A DNA stretch of 64,000 bases from Channa striata (Eukaryota > Chordata > Actinopteri > Anabantiformes > Channidae): assembly GCA_033026295.1 (NCBI GenBank), contig CM065176.1, positions 12,441,945 through 12,505,944 on the forward strand, read 5' to 3'. The notes beneath the pieces were generated by a model. The model was not told the origin of the DNA. It worked only from the letters and a program-made list of their open reading frames with translations, and did not search any database. Positions 45,801 to 59,622 of this stretch are shown in pieces (the stretch's first letter is position 1; each line of letters begins with the position of its first letter). The position numbers and the translations under genes were made by a program.

Positions 45801-48577
45801 TATAATATATTGTTTGATCAGTAAGTAACATTTGACGTGGTGGCAGTTTCATTTTATGTACTGTCTAGTTGTTAAATCTATATATCATATGTTCACTGTA
45901 TGTAGAATGTCAATTTGCAAAAAATTATGCTGAAATTAATATAGTGGAGTAAAAACTACAGATTTTCCATTAACATTGTAGTGAAGTATATAAAATAAAT
46001 GACAGCAGTCCATGTATATGCCCTGGTCTGTGTGAAGGTTGGGAGAGTTCAGTGAGGCCCCAGCACCTGAGGGGCACAACCATCTCTCACCTGCAGAGAC
46101 GGAGGCAGGCAGGACATCTGGTTTATCATGACTGCTCTATGAACGTGTGAATGTGGAAGTTATTCCGTCAGTATGTGAAAGGCTTCACGTGTCAGCATGT
46201 GTTCCATCTGCTGCTGCGCACACACACACACACACACACACACAGATTCACACTGTAAGACACAGGTCTGCTTTCAATATGATATGTACAGTATGTAGCT
46301 GAGAGGATGACAGTAAAAACAGAAACACAGACCCCCCTCCCACTTCCTCAAACTCATATCTTATTCAGTCAGGCATGGCAGCACAGAAGGCAAGGGATGG
46401 TTTTCATTCATTGACACACACCAGCGTAGATTAGCCAGCAGTGCTAATCTGATAGCTTTGCTGTGGGCTTCAGCTCAGAGTCAGTGTGAAGGATTATAAA
46501 AGCTGGCATCAGGAGCTGCTCCAGCTGCAGCACTGAAACTGATGGACGGCTACCAACAATGTTTGGTGCCCTCCCGACTTTCTAAAGAGGCTTTCATCGT
46601 CAGGCCGGAGCCAGCTTATGTACACATCGCATGGACATTATCATGATATTGAGCTTAAGCCCTTTTTATGAATCACACCTCAACTGTCTCTCTCCTCTGA
46701 ATCCTCTAATTCATCTGCTTCTTTGTTTCTCTATTTCAAAAAACAGATAATGGATTTCAGCTGAATATGCCTCATCATAAGTGCTCTAGTGCTAATGCAT
46801 CAGTTCATGTTAGCCTGGAATTTAATTACTGGGTTTTTAAAATATGAACCTAAATTGCACTGCTGAGCTAATCATGTTCGCTGCAGCAGCCGGCAGCCTC
46901 CTCTCTCACTGGAAGAAACCTCAGCTGATGTGTTAAAGCGCTTTCATTTGCATTTCCAATCATTTTGTCCCTGTAGTGGAGGCTCCTCACCGGTAGAGGA
47001 CAGTGGCTGTCTAATTTGTTTCTACTGGGTTGCACTTACAGCGCCTGAGGCGCTTTCACTTTAAGTTTGTGGTTTGATTCAGTTTAAACTTCAGACTTGA
47101 TGCTGTTATTTTGCCCTTTTTTATGTCAGTGCATTAAAGGTTTAAATATTTAGCAGATGTTTTCTCATCTGACAGTTGTTCACGAAGCTCAACGGCTCCA
47201 TATGAAAACAGTTGCTGGTGTTACAAAGAGACTGCTGGCTCTAATCATTACCATTATCATCTCCTCTGAGTTCAGCCATTTTGGGATAATGTTGCATAGT
47301 TGTTTTATAGTTTTTCAGAATTGATGGCAAACATTACCCGAAGTCTCCCCTGCTTCCCTCAAAACAATAAACACAAAATCAAAACTTCAAGCTACGTTTA
47401 GTAAACTGTAGATTTGTCTGGCAAAACCAAACAATTGACGCTAAACATTTTTTTCTTTGCACAAAACACTAGTATCAGCCAAACATTCGTGTTTAAATAG
47501 ATAAATATTATTGCTGTTGGTGCATGATCATGTCTGGTAAGACCAACCTGTTAGTGTTGATTACTCACATAAGTATTTGTCAATGTTTGAAACAGAAAAT
47601 CATATTAGGTACATTAGGTCATGTAGTTTAATGCATTCTGGTTAATTCCTAGAACACATACTTTGTTATAAATCACTTCTAATGAAGCTATTTTTATTGG
47701 AGTGTTAATGAAAATGTTCCTTTCATCACAAGCAAAACATGTTTTGTAATAGGACCGAGGCTGAAACCTTTGAGACTAATATTTAATACCTCAACAAATA
47801 AAAACAAATTCAACATGTCCAATGGAAGATGTATTTAAATGGCCAACCATTTAATCACATGTATTTATAATGCACCAAAGCACACTGGATTCAGATATGC
47901 TTTTCAGATTCAGCATCAGTTTTAGTGTTGACATCAGTTCTTTCAATGTTGTTAGCTCTAGATATGTATTTTATTTTGATTAGTTTACATATTTATATAA
48001 TATGATATGTTAAATATGGGGTTTTTCTTATAATAAAGAAACAAACACTTTGTTGAGGAAAAAAATTCCATAAGCAGTTTTTCACTATACTTGTGTGAAT
48101 TATGGACATTTTTCACTGAGTTTATGTGCACGGTGTGTTTAATATCCCTGTTCATGTAGTTCTTTCATAAACTGTAATGGAGAAAAGAAAGGAGCAGTCA
48201 GGTCAGTAGAGTTGAGCAGAATTCAAATAATTTAGTTGAACTTAGCATCATGAAAGGCCCTTTAATCACTACAGACAAGCTTTATTAGATTATCGGACCA
48301 TAGCAGCCAAATTTGGTGAGAAGAATCATTACGCTGCTCACAGGGCGGCCTCCTCTCAGCCACAGCCACATTTATTAATTTCTTGTATTGACTGGGAACC
48401 CACCCCTGCTGGTTTGAACCCCTCGGGTTATCGACCGCTGCACCCCCAAAACCAATGAGTTTCTTATTACTCTGTACCTCTAAGGCTCCTTGGAGCCCCC
48501 TCTCTGGTCTCCCCATAATTGTTTCTCAATTTCCCACTGCTATAGAGCTGAGGATGAAGTGTGTGAACCCACAGAGA

Positions 48578-48612
<35 letters not shown>

Positions 48613-51600
48613 CTTTGCTCTTTTCCTCCTGTTTTCCTCTCCATGTCTCTTATTTGGTCTGTTGCTTTAATTCTCATTAGGATGCTCCTTGTTGCTCCTG
48701 ATTGAGCCTGAGAGCACCATTTGAAGTGGAGAGTGCAATCAGGAGTGACAGACATCTCCATATAGCCACATTTAAAACAGGAGCCACCACAGGCACAGAA
48801 AAAACACACACCTCCAATCCTTGTGTCCACCAGTATTCATCTCATCAGTGTCAATGTGCAAGGTGCAGGGAGAAGATAAAGTCGTTTACCCATCTTGGGA
48901 GGAAGAGGAGGAATTATTAGGCCTGGCAATTCCTATAACCTCCCTCCTTTAGTCCTTACGTCTTATTTGTTGTGTGTTACGGTGACTCAGAAGTTGTAAA
49001 TGTGTGTCTGCCGTTGATTACGGAGCTGCAGAGAAAGACATGGAGGATCATCATCATTAGGACTAGTCTGAGGTTGTGGAGGATCAATATGAAGACCTTT
49101 AGGAGAGAAACTCTGTCATTTACTATTAATAATGGGCCCTGCCGCCTGCTGTAATAATGCCATTAGAAATACTGGAAACATATTTCATCCACAGCTCAAT
49201 GGCCTTCACAGAGGATCCACATGTACAAACTACCAGGACATAAACAGTATAATTGACAGCCACGCTCACACATGCAGGCCTTCAGAGGCCAGCTCAGGAT
49301 AACGTCCTGTCCCTAATTGGGGCTGTAAAACAAGAAAAAATAGGCCAGGTCAGTTCTGGGTAGTGTTAACTGGACCACTGGAGAGGTGAATGAAGAGATG
49401 TAGAGAAAGAAATTTGAAAACTAAAATGCTAGAGTAGACAAAGGAGGCACAGGAGAGGAATAAATGTGAAGGGGCCAACTGAGGAGGGCAAAAAGAAGTT
49501 GTTTAGAGGGGGAGACATAAGGAACACATATAAAATGAAATCAATATCAAGATCTACTTTTTGTCCTTGATGCTAAATATACAGCCTGAAGGAAAGTTTA
49601 AGGTGTTGTGGAGTGTTGTTATAGGAAGAATGAAAGACACTGCAAGAAGTTCCGTTATAAAAAAAATTCAACATCATTTTTCAGAGCATCCTTATTCACC
49701 AATTGTTAAACAAATTGCAAACTATTGCATATACCATAAATAAAATCAAATACATTGGAGGACAATCAAAAAGAATAAAAAGAATCACAAAGCATCAATA
49801 ACTTGTACAACAGTACATGATATTTGTCTCTGTTGACCATGGTTGGTTATATGCCTAATAGGTGTAAAGTGCATGTTCGGAACTTTATTGCTTTTATTTT
49901 CTTATTCCCTTATTTTAAGCTTCCTGAAGAGATGAAGAGAGAAACTCAGAGCTCAGTAAAATTAGATTATAATTGATTTTCAGACTTAACGTGCCAACGA
50001 TATAGGTTTAATATATGTGTTATTACATCTTCATACGAGTAGTACGAGTTCATCTTTATACACTAAATTAGCTGCTTAACATTGAGTTTGTGTTTCAATT
50101 AGTAATGTGACAGTTCCATTTCTGTCTCTGTTAATTTAAACTTTTAAAAAAATTAATTTAAAAAATGACGAGGCTCTTTTCCTGCAAGACACAGACATTT
50201 TGATAAAAGCAAAAGCCTCTTTTGGATTTAACTCAAGTTTTTAATTGACGAGCATCACATTTGTACTTCACCTGTTTGTGAATAAATTTTGCTTGCCGTT
50301 TTTTTTTTTTGTTTCCATGTTAAGCACACATTTTAGCTTGTTTTAGCTGTGAAATCACACGTAAATTTAATGACACTTACTGTGGCTCTGTTACAGTTTT
50401 TATTGAAATTCATTTATTACTAGTGATTTTATTAGTCACACACGGCTTTAAAAAATAAAATCTACTCCACTTTAGTTTCACTCTGCGTTTCCCCACCAAG
50501 GTCAAAGTAGGAACAGAGCCAGAAAACGTGTGTTGAGTTTGAGGTTTATGATAATAGTGCATGAATATGGTCAGTCAGCATAATGTGTGTGACTGACTCT
50601 GGTGGTAACTGCTGAAGATGAAGGGTGTTATCTCATTTAATGCTATTTGATACTCTGTGTGTATATGTGTGTGTGAGAGAGAGAGTGAGAGCGAGAGAGA
50701 CTCTCATTCTGCAGTTTTGTGCACCTCCGTAGCCTCTGTGGCCTCTTGTGGGTGTGCCGGCAAACTATCGATTAAGCTTCTCTCTGAATTTTGTTCTCCA
50801 TGACAACTAGTCCAGTGCAGAACCACTTCACTTCAGCTCCAACAGTTGCCCCATCAGTTCAGATCTCAGTTTGCTCAGTTTGGTGTGTCTGCAGTTGTTT
50901 GATTGTGGTGAGTGTCCGGTCTGTCTGCTACAGTTAGGAGAAAGGAGGGAAGATTCCTGAGTATTTGTAGGAAGATAGACAGGGATTGTATGTGAAAAAA
51001 GTTTTATAAGAAGTTTGTTTATGGCACTTACAGTGTATGGCCAACTTTGAAATGATGTTGCACCATATTTACATCTTACTATATCTGTTATATTTCATAA
51101 TATAGTTTTTATGTCTGAGTGAACACTTTGCTTTTTTTTTGTGCATGTGTATGTGTGTGAATTTAGAGACTCTAACCAGAAAAAAAACAGAAACAGTCCT
51201 GCTTTCTTGGCAAAATCTTATACATACATAAAACTAGCTTCAGGTTGATGGTCACTCTCAAGGACAGTAACTTCACAGTAATCAGCATATAAATTGCATA
51301 AAAATAGCAGCTAAAGACATTATCGGAATGTGTTTGTGTGACAGTCCCAAAACAATTTCTTAGGAATATAAAATATAAACCATATAAAGAAGATTCAACA
51401 AACAGCAGATTAAGGCAAACAACTAAACAATATGTCTAGTGAAATATAAGTGACGGGCATCAAGCAGAAACTAAACTATAATAATAAGCAGAGATGAATG
51501 TATGGCAGGTGTGGCCCTAGTTTGATATTTTCCTCTGCATTCTCTTCCTCCCCTGGACATGTAGTTTGCATGCTGAGGAGCTTGGTCTGAAGCTTGAGGC

Positions 51601-54061
51601 TGTTTGGAAGAAGATAGCTCCTCAGAGATAAGTGACAGGTGTTGAGCTGTGATCCTGACCTGCTCAGGGCGTTGAGGGCAGCATTAAAAATTCACTTAGC
51701 TGCCTCCTGGAGAAAAGCTGTCATTATCAGGCCTGTCATACGGCAGCTTTAATGTTCTTGTGCTGTTGGTTCACACATATAAATATCTTCTCTCTACAAA
51801 AGCATTTTTTTGTTAAAACATGGGAAAAAAAATGAGGAAGACTTTAACTTATGTTCCAAAATTGTGGAGAGAGGCTGGTGATGCTTCCTGTGAAGTCAGA
51901 CTCATTAAATAGCACTGGCAGCAGTGCTGATATATTCACTTTTAACTGTTTTTTTGATCAGGGCTCGCCTTTCTGAGCAGTGATTTCTGCTTAATTAGTA
52001 AGTTTTGCAGCATTCTTATTTATTGTAATTTCATTATGCCAGAGTGCTCTTCAGAACGTGGTGGGGTGTAGCAGAGCACAGCAAACCAGGGAGAGGGAGC
52101 GCTGGGCGAAGCAGTGAGGTAGTGTAAGCATCTGAGTTTAAAATGAGGTTTGGACAGCGTGATATTTCTTAAGATTAGATATTCTCCATATGTAGCTCAG
52201 ATGAGTTTCGCTTAAATGAGAGCGACACTAAGCCGTAATGATGAATGTGATTTATTGCAGAGTTTTCAGGTCATCTGTACAAGTTACAACATTTTACCAA
52301 TGGTGATTTAAGCAAGTAATATTTCATTTTCTACTAACAAATTAAATATGGGAGAGTTGAATTTAATCTCAAATCCCCCTTGTTAAATCCAAAATGATGG
52401 AAAGCGTGTTGACCTGGCTGCTCTGACAGCCACCGTGAGCAAGTGATGGAGGTCATGTCAGATTTACTCGCTGTTAACAAATAGAATTAAAATCAGCTGC
52501 CAGCTCTTTACTCAAGTGTTTGGGGTTTGGTTGTTCTGGTATTAAACCACAGAGGAAGAACTGGCTGCATATTATTAAGTTATTACAATATATAGTTGAT
52601 CTAGAACTAAACTAAAAACCATAAATAATGCACCGTAAAATATGGTACGTCGATATGATTTCAGGATTTTGATCCATTTGCTTTTATGCTGATGTATTAT
52701 ACCCTGAATTTCCATTGTGTATGAAAAGTGTTATGTATTTCAATTTCAATTTAATTGGCATATTTGAGGCTTTGTTTGAATGTCTCTTACCTTTCTGCTT
52801 CACATTGCATTAAAGGACAAAAGTGTCCATTATTAAAGACAAATATGGCAAAAGGGCAAAGACACGAGCCCTGGAAATGGCAGTGGCCCTTATTTGAGCA
52901 TGGGTCTCTGTTGTTGCTGTCTCTCTTTCTCCCCTTTCAGCTTTGCAATATCAACTGAGGGCAGAAATGCCAAAGAATTGGAAGGATGTTAATTTGCTGG
53001 CATATTAATGTACATGTAAATACATGCTGAAAGCCAAAAGCAGCGTTGCTCACTGGAATAGCTTTAGTCTGTAGGTAAATCAACAGCTGTGTAAACAAAT
53101 CTGCTTCTTTTGTGTTGCTTAGCAACAAAGGCATTAGATCCTACTGTGTATCCCAGGCTTCATCCATACATCTCTCTGATTTTTGTCAGTTTTTTGTTTT
53201 GTTTTTTTAGCGGTGCGGGAAATGGAAACTCTATATGATGAACATATAGCCAGATGGGGCTTGAACTTCCTCTTGCCACACAGAACCGTTTAATACCCGA
53301 ACGCTTGCAGAGTTATTTGTATTGTAGAGGCTCAGCTCGCCATAGTTGGATCCAAGCTGCATACTAAACACTCAGCAGGAGCACAGTATTAGCAGAGCAG
53401 ACAAAATCTACCAGATATTGAACATACAAATTCAACACACAAACCCACAGAGACCAACTGCTCTGTTGTGGTGTGTTGATTAATAAGGTGGAGGCTGCTT
53501 TGTCTCCACCAGTAGCAGCAGTTTGTGAGCAGCTGCCACTGCACGAAGGAATGTGGAGCTGACGGCTTAAATGGGCGACCTTGTTAAATTGTCACCACAA
53601 GATGGGTGTTTTTTTTTTTCTTCTTTCTTCTTTTTTTTTTTTTTTTTGGCTCAGTTGATCGGCAGGAGAGTGTGTGACCTGCATGGACTTAAGTAATGCT
53701 TCACTGGGCAGAAACTGCACTGATTGCTGTCTGCCTTGATGACTTCGTGATTGATCATGGCTGTCATGCTTTTCCCCTTGACATGCTACAATTTTAAAAA
53801 TCTATAAAACTGTCTCGCTAAATTTTCCTACTTTCTTTTTGAGCAGACAGCCAAAAACACGTTGACTGTGATGTTTACAGCATCAAGTAGAGCAATAAAG
53901 CTTCTTTAAATATCCCCCTCCTCCAGGCTCAGCTGGGCTCTGAGCTGAGTACTGCTTCTGTGTTGGTGTGTGGTTTATTCCTAGTATTTAGACCAAAACT
54001 TGACCAAGACGTCGCTCAAGGCATCTTCACTGGCATCTGCAGTTATGAACTCATCAGCACA

Positions 54062-54092
<31 letters not shown>

Positions 54093-56301
54093 AACCTCAT
54101 TGTGACATATGCTGCTGCCGCCACAGTATTTCTCTCTGTAGTCTGTGACGTTTACACAAGGTCAAACAGGGAGAGCATCTGGTCGGTAGATGTCGAGTAT
54201 TTGAGGAATGTCAGGGAGCATCTGGGTGCGCTCACACACAGACACATACCCATACAGACACATTTACAAATGGTATCACACATATAAACATTTATTTCCT
54301 GTGCGCTCTCAGTGTCTTACACGCCAACACTAACCACACAAATTCCCAAGCACCTCAGTGCAGTAGCAGCGGCAGCAGATAGGGGCTGCTGCAGGACCGT
54401 GGGAGCAGTCTGGCCAATCCGCTGGCTGGTTGTTTGGACCCAGCTCCCCACTGGCACATCTCTTTTCTCCTCTCTTTTCCCCCGACGGTCATCGTCTCTC
54501 TCCATCTCTCGGTTTCTCTCACCATCTCCCTTCCCCCTTTGTTTCTGGAATTAAAATTGGCTACAGCTTGGATGCTGTGTGTTTGTGCGGGAGCAGCGTT
54601 TGACAAGCGGAGGCAGCAGGGAGACATTGAGGTTTCACCAAGGTGGCTGAAGATGTGCCGTGGTCGGTTGGAAGGCTAGAGGACGCCTGGGAGGACAGGC
54701 TGTCTGGGGATGTATACCTGTGAAGAAAGCACCGCTTTCACCAACATCTGGGGCCGCTGCTGCCGATGAGGTGCTTGGAATGCGCTGCCTTTTTCTAGAC
54801 ACCGTCTCTCTGAGCGCAGATCTGTGTGTGCTGCTGTGCATGTATAAATATGTGTGTGTCTGTGTATGTCAAACACATGTCTTGTCTCTGGCTACATAGC
54901 TGCGTGTTGTGATGGTTATCCGTCTAAATTGTGTGGCAGTAACGTTAATGAAGATGTCATTGTGCCTCCCTTTGTTTTCTGGCGATCTCCTCTCCTTCCT
55001 CCTCTCAGCTTTGCCGTTTGAGAATCCATTCACACAGCCTCACTAAAATGGTGTCAGTTTACATAAGGTGCTATACCTTACCATTATTTCATGCAGGGTT
55101 AGAGTCACCTGTCCTGCCAGCATGCATTTCTCTGCACAGTCTGTGCAGTGGGAGCCCGTGGAACCAAATTCCAACGACGCTAGTGTGAATGTTCTCTGTG
55201 ACAGGTAGCTGCTGCATTCATCTCAGACCGGTAGGCCGAGCACCGTGAAGTCAATTTGGCAGGAGGTCCCTAGAGTCTGCATGAGTGAGAAGACATGTCT
55301 GTCATCTGTAAACGCCTTGCGTGTAACATAATCTGCCCCCACCGTCGACTGGAACAGTCTTAATGATTGTTGTGTGTACAATAAGTTCTTCATTCTGTGC
55401 TTCTTTGGTTTGGGATGAAGGGAGAGTAAGCTATTCGTGGACATGATCATTGTGTGTGTGTGTGTGTGTGTATGTGTGTTGACCTGCTGTTAGTCCTCAG
55501 CCTTCACTTGTGTTTTTTTATTTAACTGTATGTGTTCACATCAGTGACTTAAAGTGAAGGGAGAATCAGCAGCAAAAATCAGCAGGGACACAGAGACAGG
55601 GATGAAGAATGGACTTCTGTCCCTTAGTGGACTTTTTCACCAACCTTGTGACACCACACATTTAACCTGAAGGGAATCACAGGTTTACACACTTCCTGTG
55701 ATCTGTGTGTGTGTGTGTATGAGTGCATGGATAGCATTTTGTTTCTAGTTTTGCTGTGGTGTGAGGAATGATTAAATTATTTGCATCATATTTCACCACA
55801 AATGCAATGCATTACCGCTCCCCCTGTTTAAATTTGTTTAGATTATCTCCAAGCTTTTTCATTATTGTCTGATATCTATGTGTGACACTCTGTATCACCT
55901 TGTTTCAGCTCATTGTTTGTTCCCTTCCATCCAAACTAAATACACAAAACACTTTGGTATCTTTGGAAATGAGTGTTAAAGTTCTTCGATGTGAGTAGTG
56001 TTTGGCTGCACAGCATCTTAGGAAATGACTGGGCAGACCACTGCTCATCTTTCCAGCAGAGTAAAATCCTCCTGATTGTCCCAATATGTTACAGGGTCAC
56101 TTTCATCATGACAGATCATCCACCAATATTCCGTATCTTTGGAAAACCTTTCCCTCTCTAACCTCTGTATCTCTTTGTGTTTAGGGGGGGTGGTTGACAA
56201 GGATTTGCGGCACTACCTCAACCTGCGCTTCTCCAAGGGCTCAGTGGACCACGACCACCAGCAGATTATTAGAGACAACCTCTACCTCCGCACTGTTCCC
56301 T
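39532..56301 (+). CDS. magi2: MAGI2 scaffold protein, N-terminal part, runs off right edge
   Basis: Exons 39532-39829 and 56185-56301 join in phase 1 (CAA G + GG GGG) to give 138 residues plus one base. The protein begins MSKSLKKKNHW and continues TNKVHEAVITRG, LGFELKGGAENGQFPY, ELLLEVND, PVAGLTTRDVLAVIKHCKDP, RLKCVKQGGVVDKDLRHYLN, LRFSKGSVDH and IIRDNLYLRTVP. This matches MAGI2 closely and MAGI3 poorly. Residues about 17-100 form the first PDZ domain (LGFELKGG is the ligand-binding loop); the guanylate-kinase-like domain starts after 105. Family knowledge: MAGI2 (S-SCAM) is a multi-PDZ, WW-domain scaffold at synapses and cell junctions that binds receptors, PTEN and delta-catenin. It is one residue shorter than human in the PDZ loop (KQGKGLIQSGKL). 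The WW domains, the other PDZ domains and the third exon are not in the window. The start has A at -3. Confidence 0.95.
39852..39879. repeat. (GT)14 microsatellite just inside magi2 intron 1
   Basis: Fourteen GT units beginning 23 bases after the exon 1 splice donor. Confidence 0.97.
42510..42556 (+). repeat. Probable LINE 3' tail
   Basis: ttttccctaggatcaataaa followed by a T-rich end resembles the 3' tail (gggatcaataaagt type) of common fish LINEs. Only the tail is present. Confidence 0.4.
46219..46244. repeat. (CA)13 microsatellite
   Basis: Perfect CA run in magi2 intron 1. Confidence 0.97.
48579..48611. repeat. (AC)16 microsatellite
   Basis: Perfect AC run in magi2 intron 1; it creates spurious His-Thr and Val-Cys open frames. 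Confidence 0.97.
53608..53648. repeat. T-rich low-complexity tract
   Basis: Two T runs joined by cttctttcttc, in magi2 intron 1. Confidence 0.95.
54065..54092. repeat. (GT)14 microsatellite
   Basis: Perfect GT run in magi2 intron 1. Confidence 0.97.
55451..55479. repeat. TG microsatellite
   Basis: (TG)n with one TA interruption near its right end, in magi2 intron 1. Confidence 0.95.
56185..56301 (+). CDS. magi2: magi2 coding exon 2 (start of guanylate-kinase-like domain)
   Basis: 117 bases. The acceptor is gtgtttag and the donor gtaagt. Encodes GVVDKDLRHYLNLRFSKGSV and ends NLYLRTVP plus one base. It differs from human at RFSKG (RFQKG) and DHDHQQ (DHELQQ). Confidence 0.95.
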
Positions 56302-58247
56302 GTAAGTCTTCCTTTCTCCTCCCTTCTGGCCTCCAGCACTCCCTCACCTCTCTTTTTCACATGTCTTTGTTCTCCTCCCTCCCGCTGCCTCACCGTGTCT
56401 GTATTTGCCTTTTTCATCGCCTTTCCTAACGTTTCTTCCTTCTCCCTACTCCTCCAGCTTCATTTCTTTCTCTTTCTCTGTTATAGTTTTCTCTTCTTGC
56501 CCTTGGGACATTTCCCTCGTATTTTTTCATCACACATGCTCTTTCTCTCCGTCTCTCACCGTTTATCGCTCCTTCTTTTCCCTCGATCGTCCGGCTGCTG
56601 AGCTCTCAGCCTGTGGTTTCCACGGCAACCACCCTCTTGTCTCGAGGCTTGCGTTGCTGTGACGCCCTACCCCCTTCAGCACACGCTCAACATGCACAAC
56701 ACACACAAAAATATGTGCTAAGGTAGTAACACGTTGATGTGTAAGACATTTTACATGCTGGACGCACGCATCCTCGTGAGACACTTTGCGTCTGTGCTTA
56801 CGGAACGTGTGTTCCTATTGCCCGTTGGGGTACAGTGTCATTGCTGTGATTGACATTGGGGGGATGCCATCCCCAGCAGCTCCACTAGCTGTCAATACAC
56901 TGAGCGGTTCATGAATCAGCTTCTCTGCAGACTGGAGCCACTCTGATACTTGACTCTGCAGACTAAACATGGTATTCCTTCACGCCACATATGGATTAAT
57001 CAACTTTGATTTTATGTTTGTTGAAGGGCTTTGTAATTGTCTGACATGTGTTTAGCGTCCTCTGCCATGCTGTCTGAGTGTTTTCCATGTGAAGGTGGGT
57101 TGATCTGTATCAGCCTCTTTGGCTGTTTCTAAAGTCAGTCTCATACACAGCCACGAGAAAGCAAAGCTTAGATTTGACGTCAGTGATAGTTGTTGCGTTG
57201 GCACTTCTACGATACTAGATGTCCTCGGCCGGAAGTGTTGAGTCACTGACACAGAAGTGATTGTTTGATAAGCTCCCACAGCTGCACGGCTCCTGAGCGC
57301 CTCTCTCTCTCTTTCCTCCCCTTCTTCCCTCTCTCCTGTCGTCTTCATCTATTTGCTTTCGCTCTCTGCTCTCTCATGCTCCCCTTGCTTCCCCCTCCTT
57401 TTCTGCCTTTTTGATTTCTTTTGCTCTCCACATCACTCTATCACATTTTCTCCAATTTTCAATTTGGACTTCAGACATCGTGCATGCCATCTCCTTACCT
57501 CTGCCTCTCCTTTCTTATACCTTTCTCAGCCTGTTGGCTGTGTAATAGTGCAGCAAAGGCAGAGTGACAGGGTGACGGCTGAGGTGATGGAGACTGGCTG
57601 AAGTTCAACACTGCAGGTCTGTGTATACTTCAACCCCATCGAGGCTGAAGGACACGCAGGCCCCTGTTGGTAGCATGAACCATAGATTTGTCACCACTTT
57701 TCAGTTATAGCTACTTTTTAATTAATAGCTTAGTTAGAATGGAGAGACAGAAGAGACTATATTGCGTGTGAGTGGTAATGACATGCTCATAATTAACTTA
57801 ACAAAGCTGATATAGTATAATGAAGATTGTAAAATATCCTAACTCCTAGACGTTATATAATATTACAGCGCTTCCCAGTTTGTCTCAGTCTCATTGACCC
57901 GACTCAATTTTCATTTGGTCTGCTGGTCATCTGTTCTGCTCATAAGGTTGTTTCATAAACATTTGCTGCATAACTTCCTGGCAGTCTAAGATACACAGAA
58001 GCATGCATAGCTCAGCCATCAGCATGCCACCGCATCAGATGGCTGAAAAACAGCGATGATGGTCCAGAGTGCTGCGCTGCTCATGCCCATCAGGCTCTTT
58101 GTTGTTATGGTTTGGAGCATTATAAGTTCAGTGTTTTTTCTCCCATGTCTGCAGCGCTCTGACCAAGCTGTCATTGCAAGTCTGTCAGCTTGACAAGCAG
58201 ACGCCACTCTGCATCACAACATGCTGTCACACTGAAGGACGTGGGAG

Positions 58248-58250
<3 letters not shown>

Positions 58251-58293
<43 letters not shown>
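58251..58293. repeat. (TG)21 microsatellite
   Basis: Longest perfect TG run in the window, in magi2 intron 2. Confidence 0.97.
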
Positions 58294-58294
<1 letters not shown>

Positions 58295-59544
58295 GATACA
58301 GCTAGAAGGCTTACATGCTGACATCAACTGCACCCTTTTACATCATTCAGCTCAAGGATTCACAGATTGGCCAATCTCCCCCCTAAATGTTAATGAATTG
58401 AGTGTGATAAGTTGCTTTCTGAAATTAATAACTGTATTCCGGTGTTGTATTGTTGCCTCCAGACTGTGTGCTTGCTGTTGTATTTGTATGTGCATATTTA
58501 CTCATTTGCAGGTTTGGTTTTTTTGCGTGCATTCACACTTCAACAAGCATACATGCCAAACACTAGCAGGACTGCCACTTGGACATATGCACATTTTCAG
58601 TAGGATAGGGACTAACACTCATGACAGAATGATATAAAATACAAGAGAGAAACCAAATTGTGCAGAAGTAACTATGACAAGTGATTCAATATTTGCAAGC
58701 AGTGTACAGCACTTGAAAACAAAAGACACAGAAGGAAAATTTGGGAGGGATGCAAGGAGAATAAACTTGAGTTGACATCACTGTTTACGGGTTAAAAGAT
58801 TAGATTAGACATTCAGCGTTTGATAGTCAAACCTCTCAAGCCTTTGAGATTAGATATTTGCCAGCCCCGTTTCTCCTCCATTTCAGGGCTTACTTGATTG
58901 TTTCAGAAAATGAGTCTGAGCTTCTGCTGGAGCATCTACTGTCTAGAAAGGTAGAGTAGAGTTTTATGGCTCTGCTTTGATATGAGTGGAGCTGAGCGTG
59001 TAAGAAATGAAATTGGAATAAGGACTTAGAAGATCAGGGAAAACAAATAGGGACAAGTAGAAAGGTGCGCGTACAGTAAATAGAGAGGGAGAGCAGGGTA
59101 GATGACGAATGTGGACACGAGCAAACAGGCTCTGGGAGAAGGGGGAGAAGACAGAGGTTGTAAAGGCAATGAAATCAGCAGGGGAGCGATGGCAAGAAGA
59201 AGGCGGACAGAGAATGGAAATTGAGAAGGCAAGAGTCGATGTGTGAGGATGGGGGGATGAGCTGAGCACACACACTGGGAGTAGATGGAGGGACGTGCAC
59301 TGAGTAGGGGTAGAAGGAGATATGAGGGAGGCCTCGTAAGCCGTTCCCTGGAGAACCATCTCGTCTCCTCCACTCCACTCAGCCGCATCAGTAAAAGGAT
59401 CTATAAATAGCTTTAGCAGTGAGCAGCACGTTTGTCTACTCAGATAGCCTATAAATACATGCAGCTTCTGTCACTTCACATCCGCTGCTCTGGATGCATG
59501 CTAGCCTGGAGCTCCACAGCCTTCGATAGGGAATCCTCCTCAGG

Positions 59545-59622
59545 AGAGGAGGAAGATGGTGATGACAAACACGGCCACGATGCCGAGGATCGGGATGGTG
59601 ATGGGGCTGATGGATGCGTCTG
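59545..59622 (-). other. Possible antisense terminal exon encoding a membrane helix
   Basis: On the minus strand, acceptor-like cactatcag is followed by an open frame reading ASISPITIPILGIVAVFVIT then IFLLS and a TGA stop. Codons are strongly C/G-ending, unlike the surrounding intron, and the peptide would be a single hydrophobic helix at a protein C-terminus. No upstream exon or start codon was found in the window, and no family is recognised. It could be chance. It would lie antisense within magi2 intron 2. Confidence 0.25.

Larger units (their letters stand above)
39830..56184 (+). other. magi2: magi2 intron 1 (16.4 kb)
   Basis: No coding exon was recognised on either strand. It contains several TG/CA microsatellites and a probable LINE 3' tail at 42510-42556. 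Some stretches with little low-complexity DNA and many TAAT-type motifs (for example 46530-46960 and 51950-52260) could be conserved regulatory DNA, but this cannot be judged without an alignment. Confidence 0.65.

Noticed and set aside
48455..48830. Overlapping open frames rich in His-Thr or Cys-Val
   Set aside because: They are created by the AC microsatellite at 48579-48611.
56139..56662. Long plus-strand open frames around magi2 exon 2 (96-135 codons)
   Set aside because: Their right halves are Ser/Phe/Leu-rich translations of a pyrimidine tract in intron 2; only 56185-56301 matches MAGI2, and it ends at a good donor.
58964..59388. Overlapping 120-131-codon minus-strand frames
   Set aside because: They are Ser/Pro/Leu-rich readings of a purine-rich low-complexity tract, with no domain or splice evidence.
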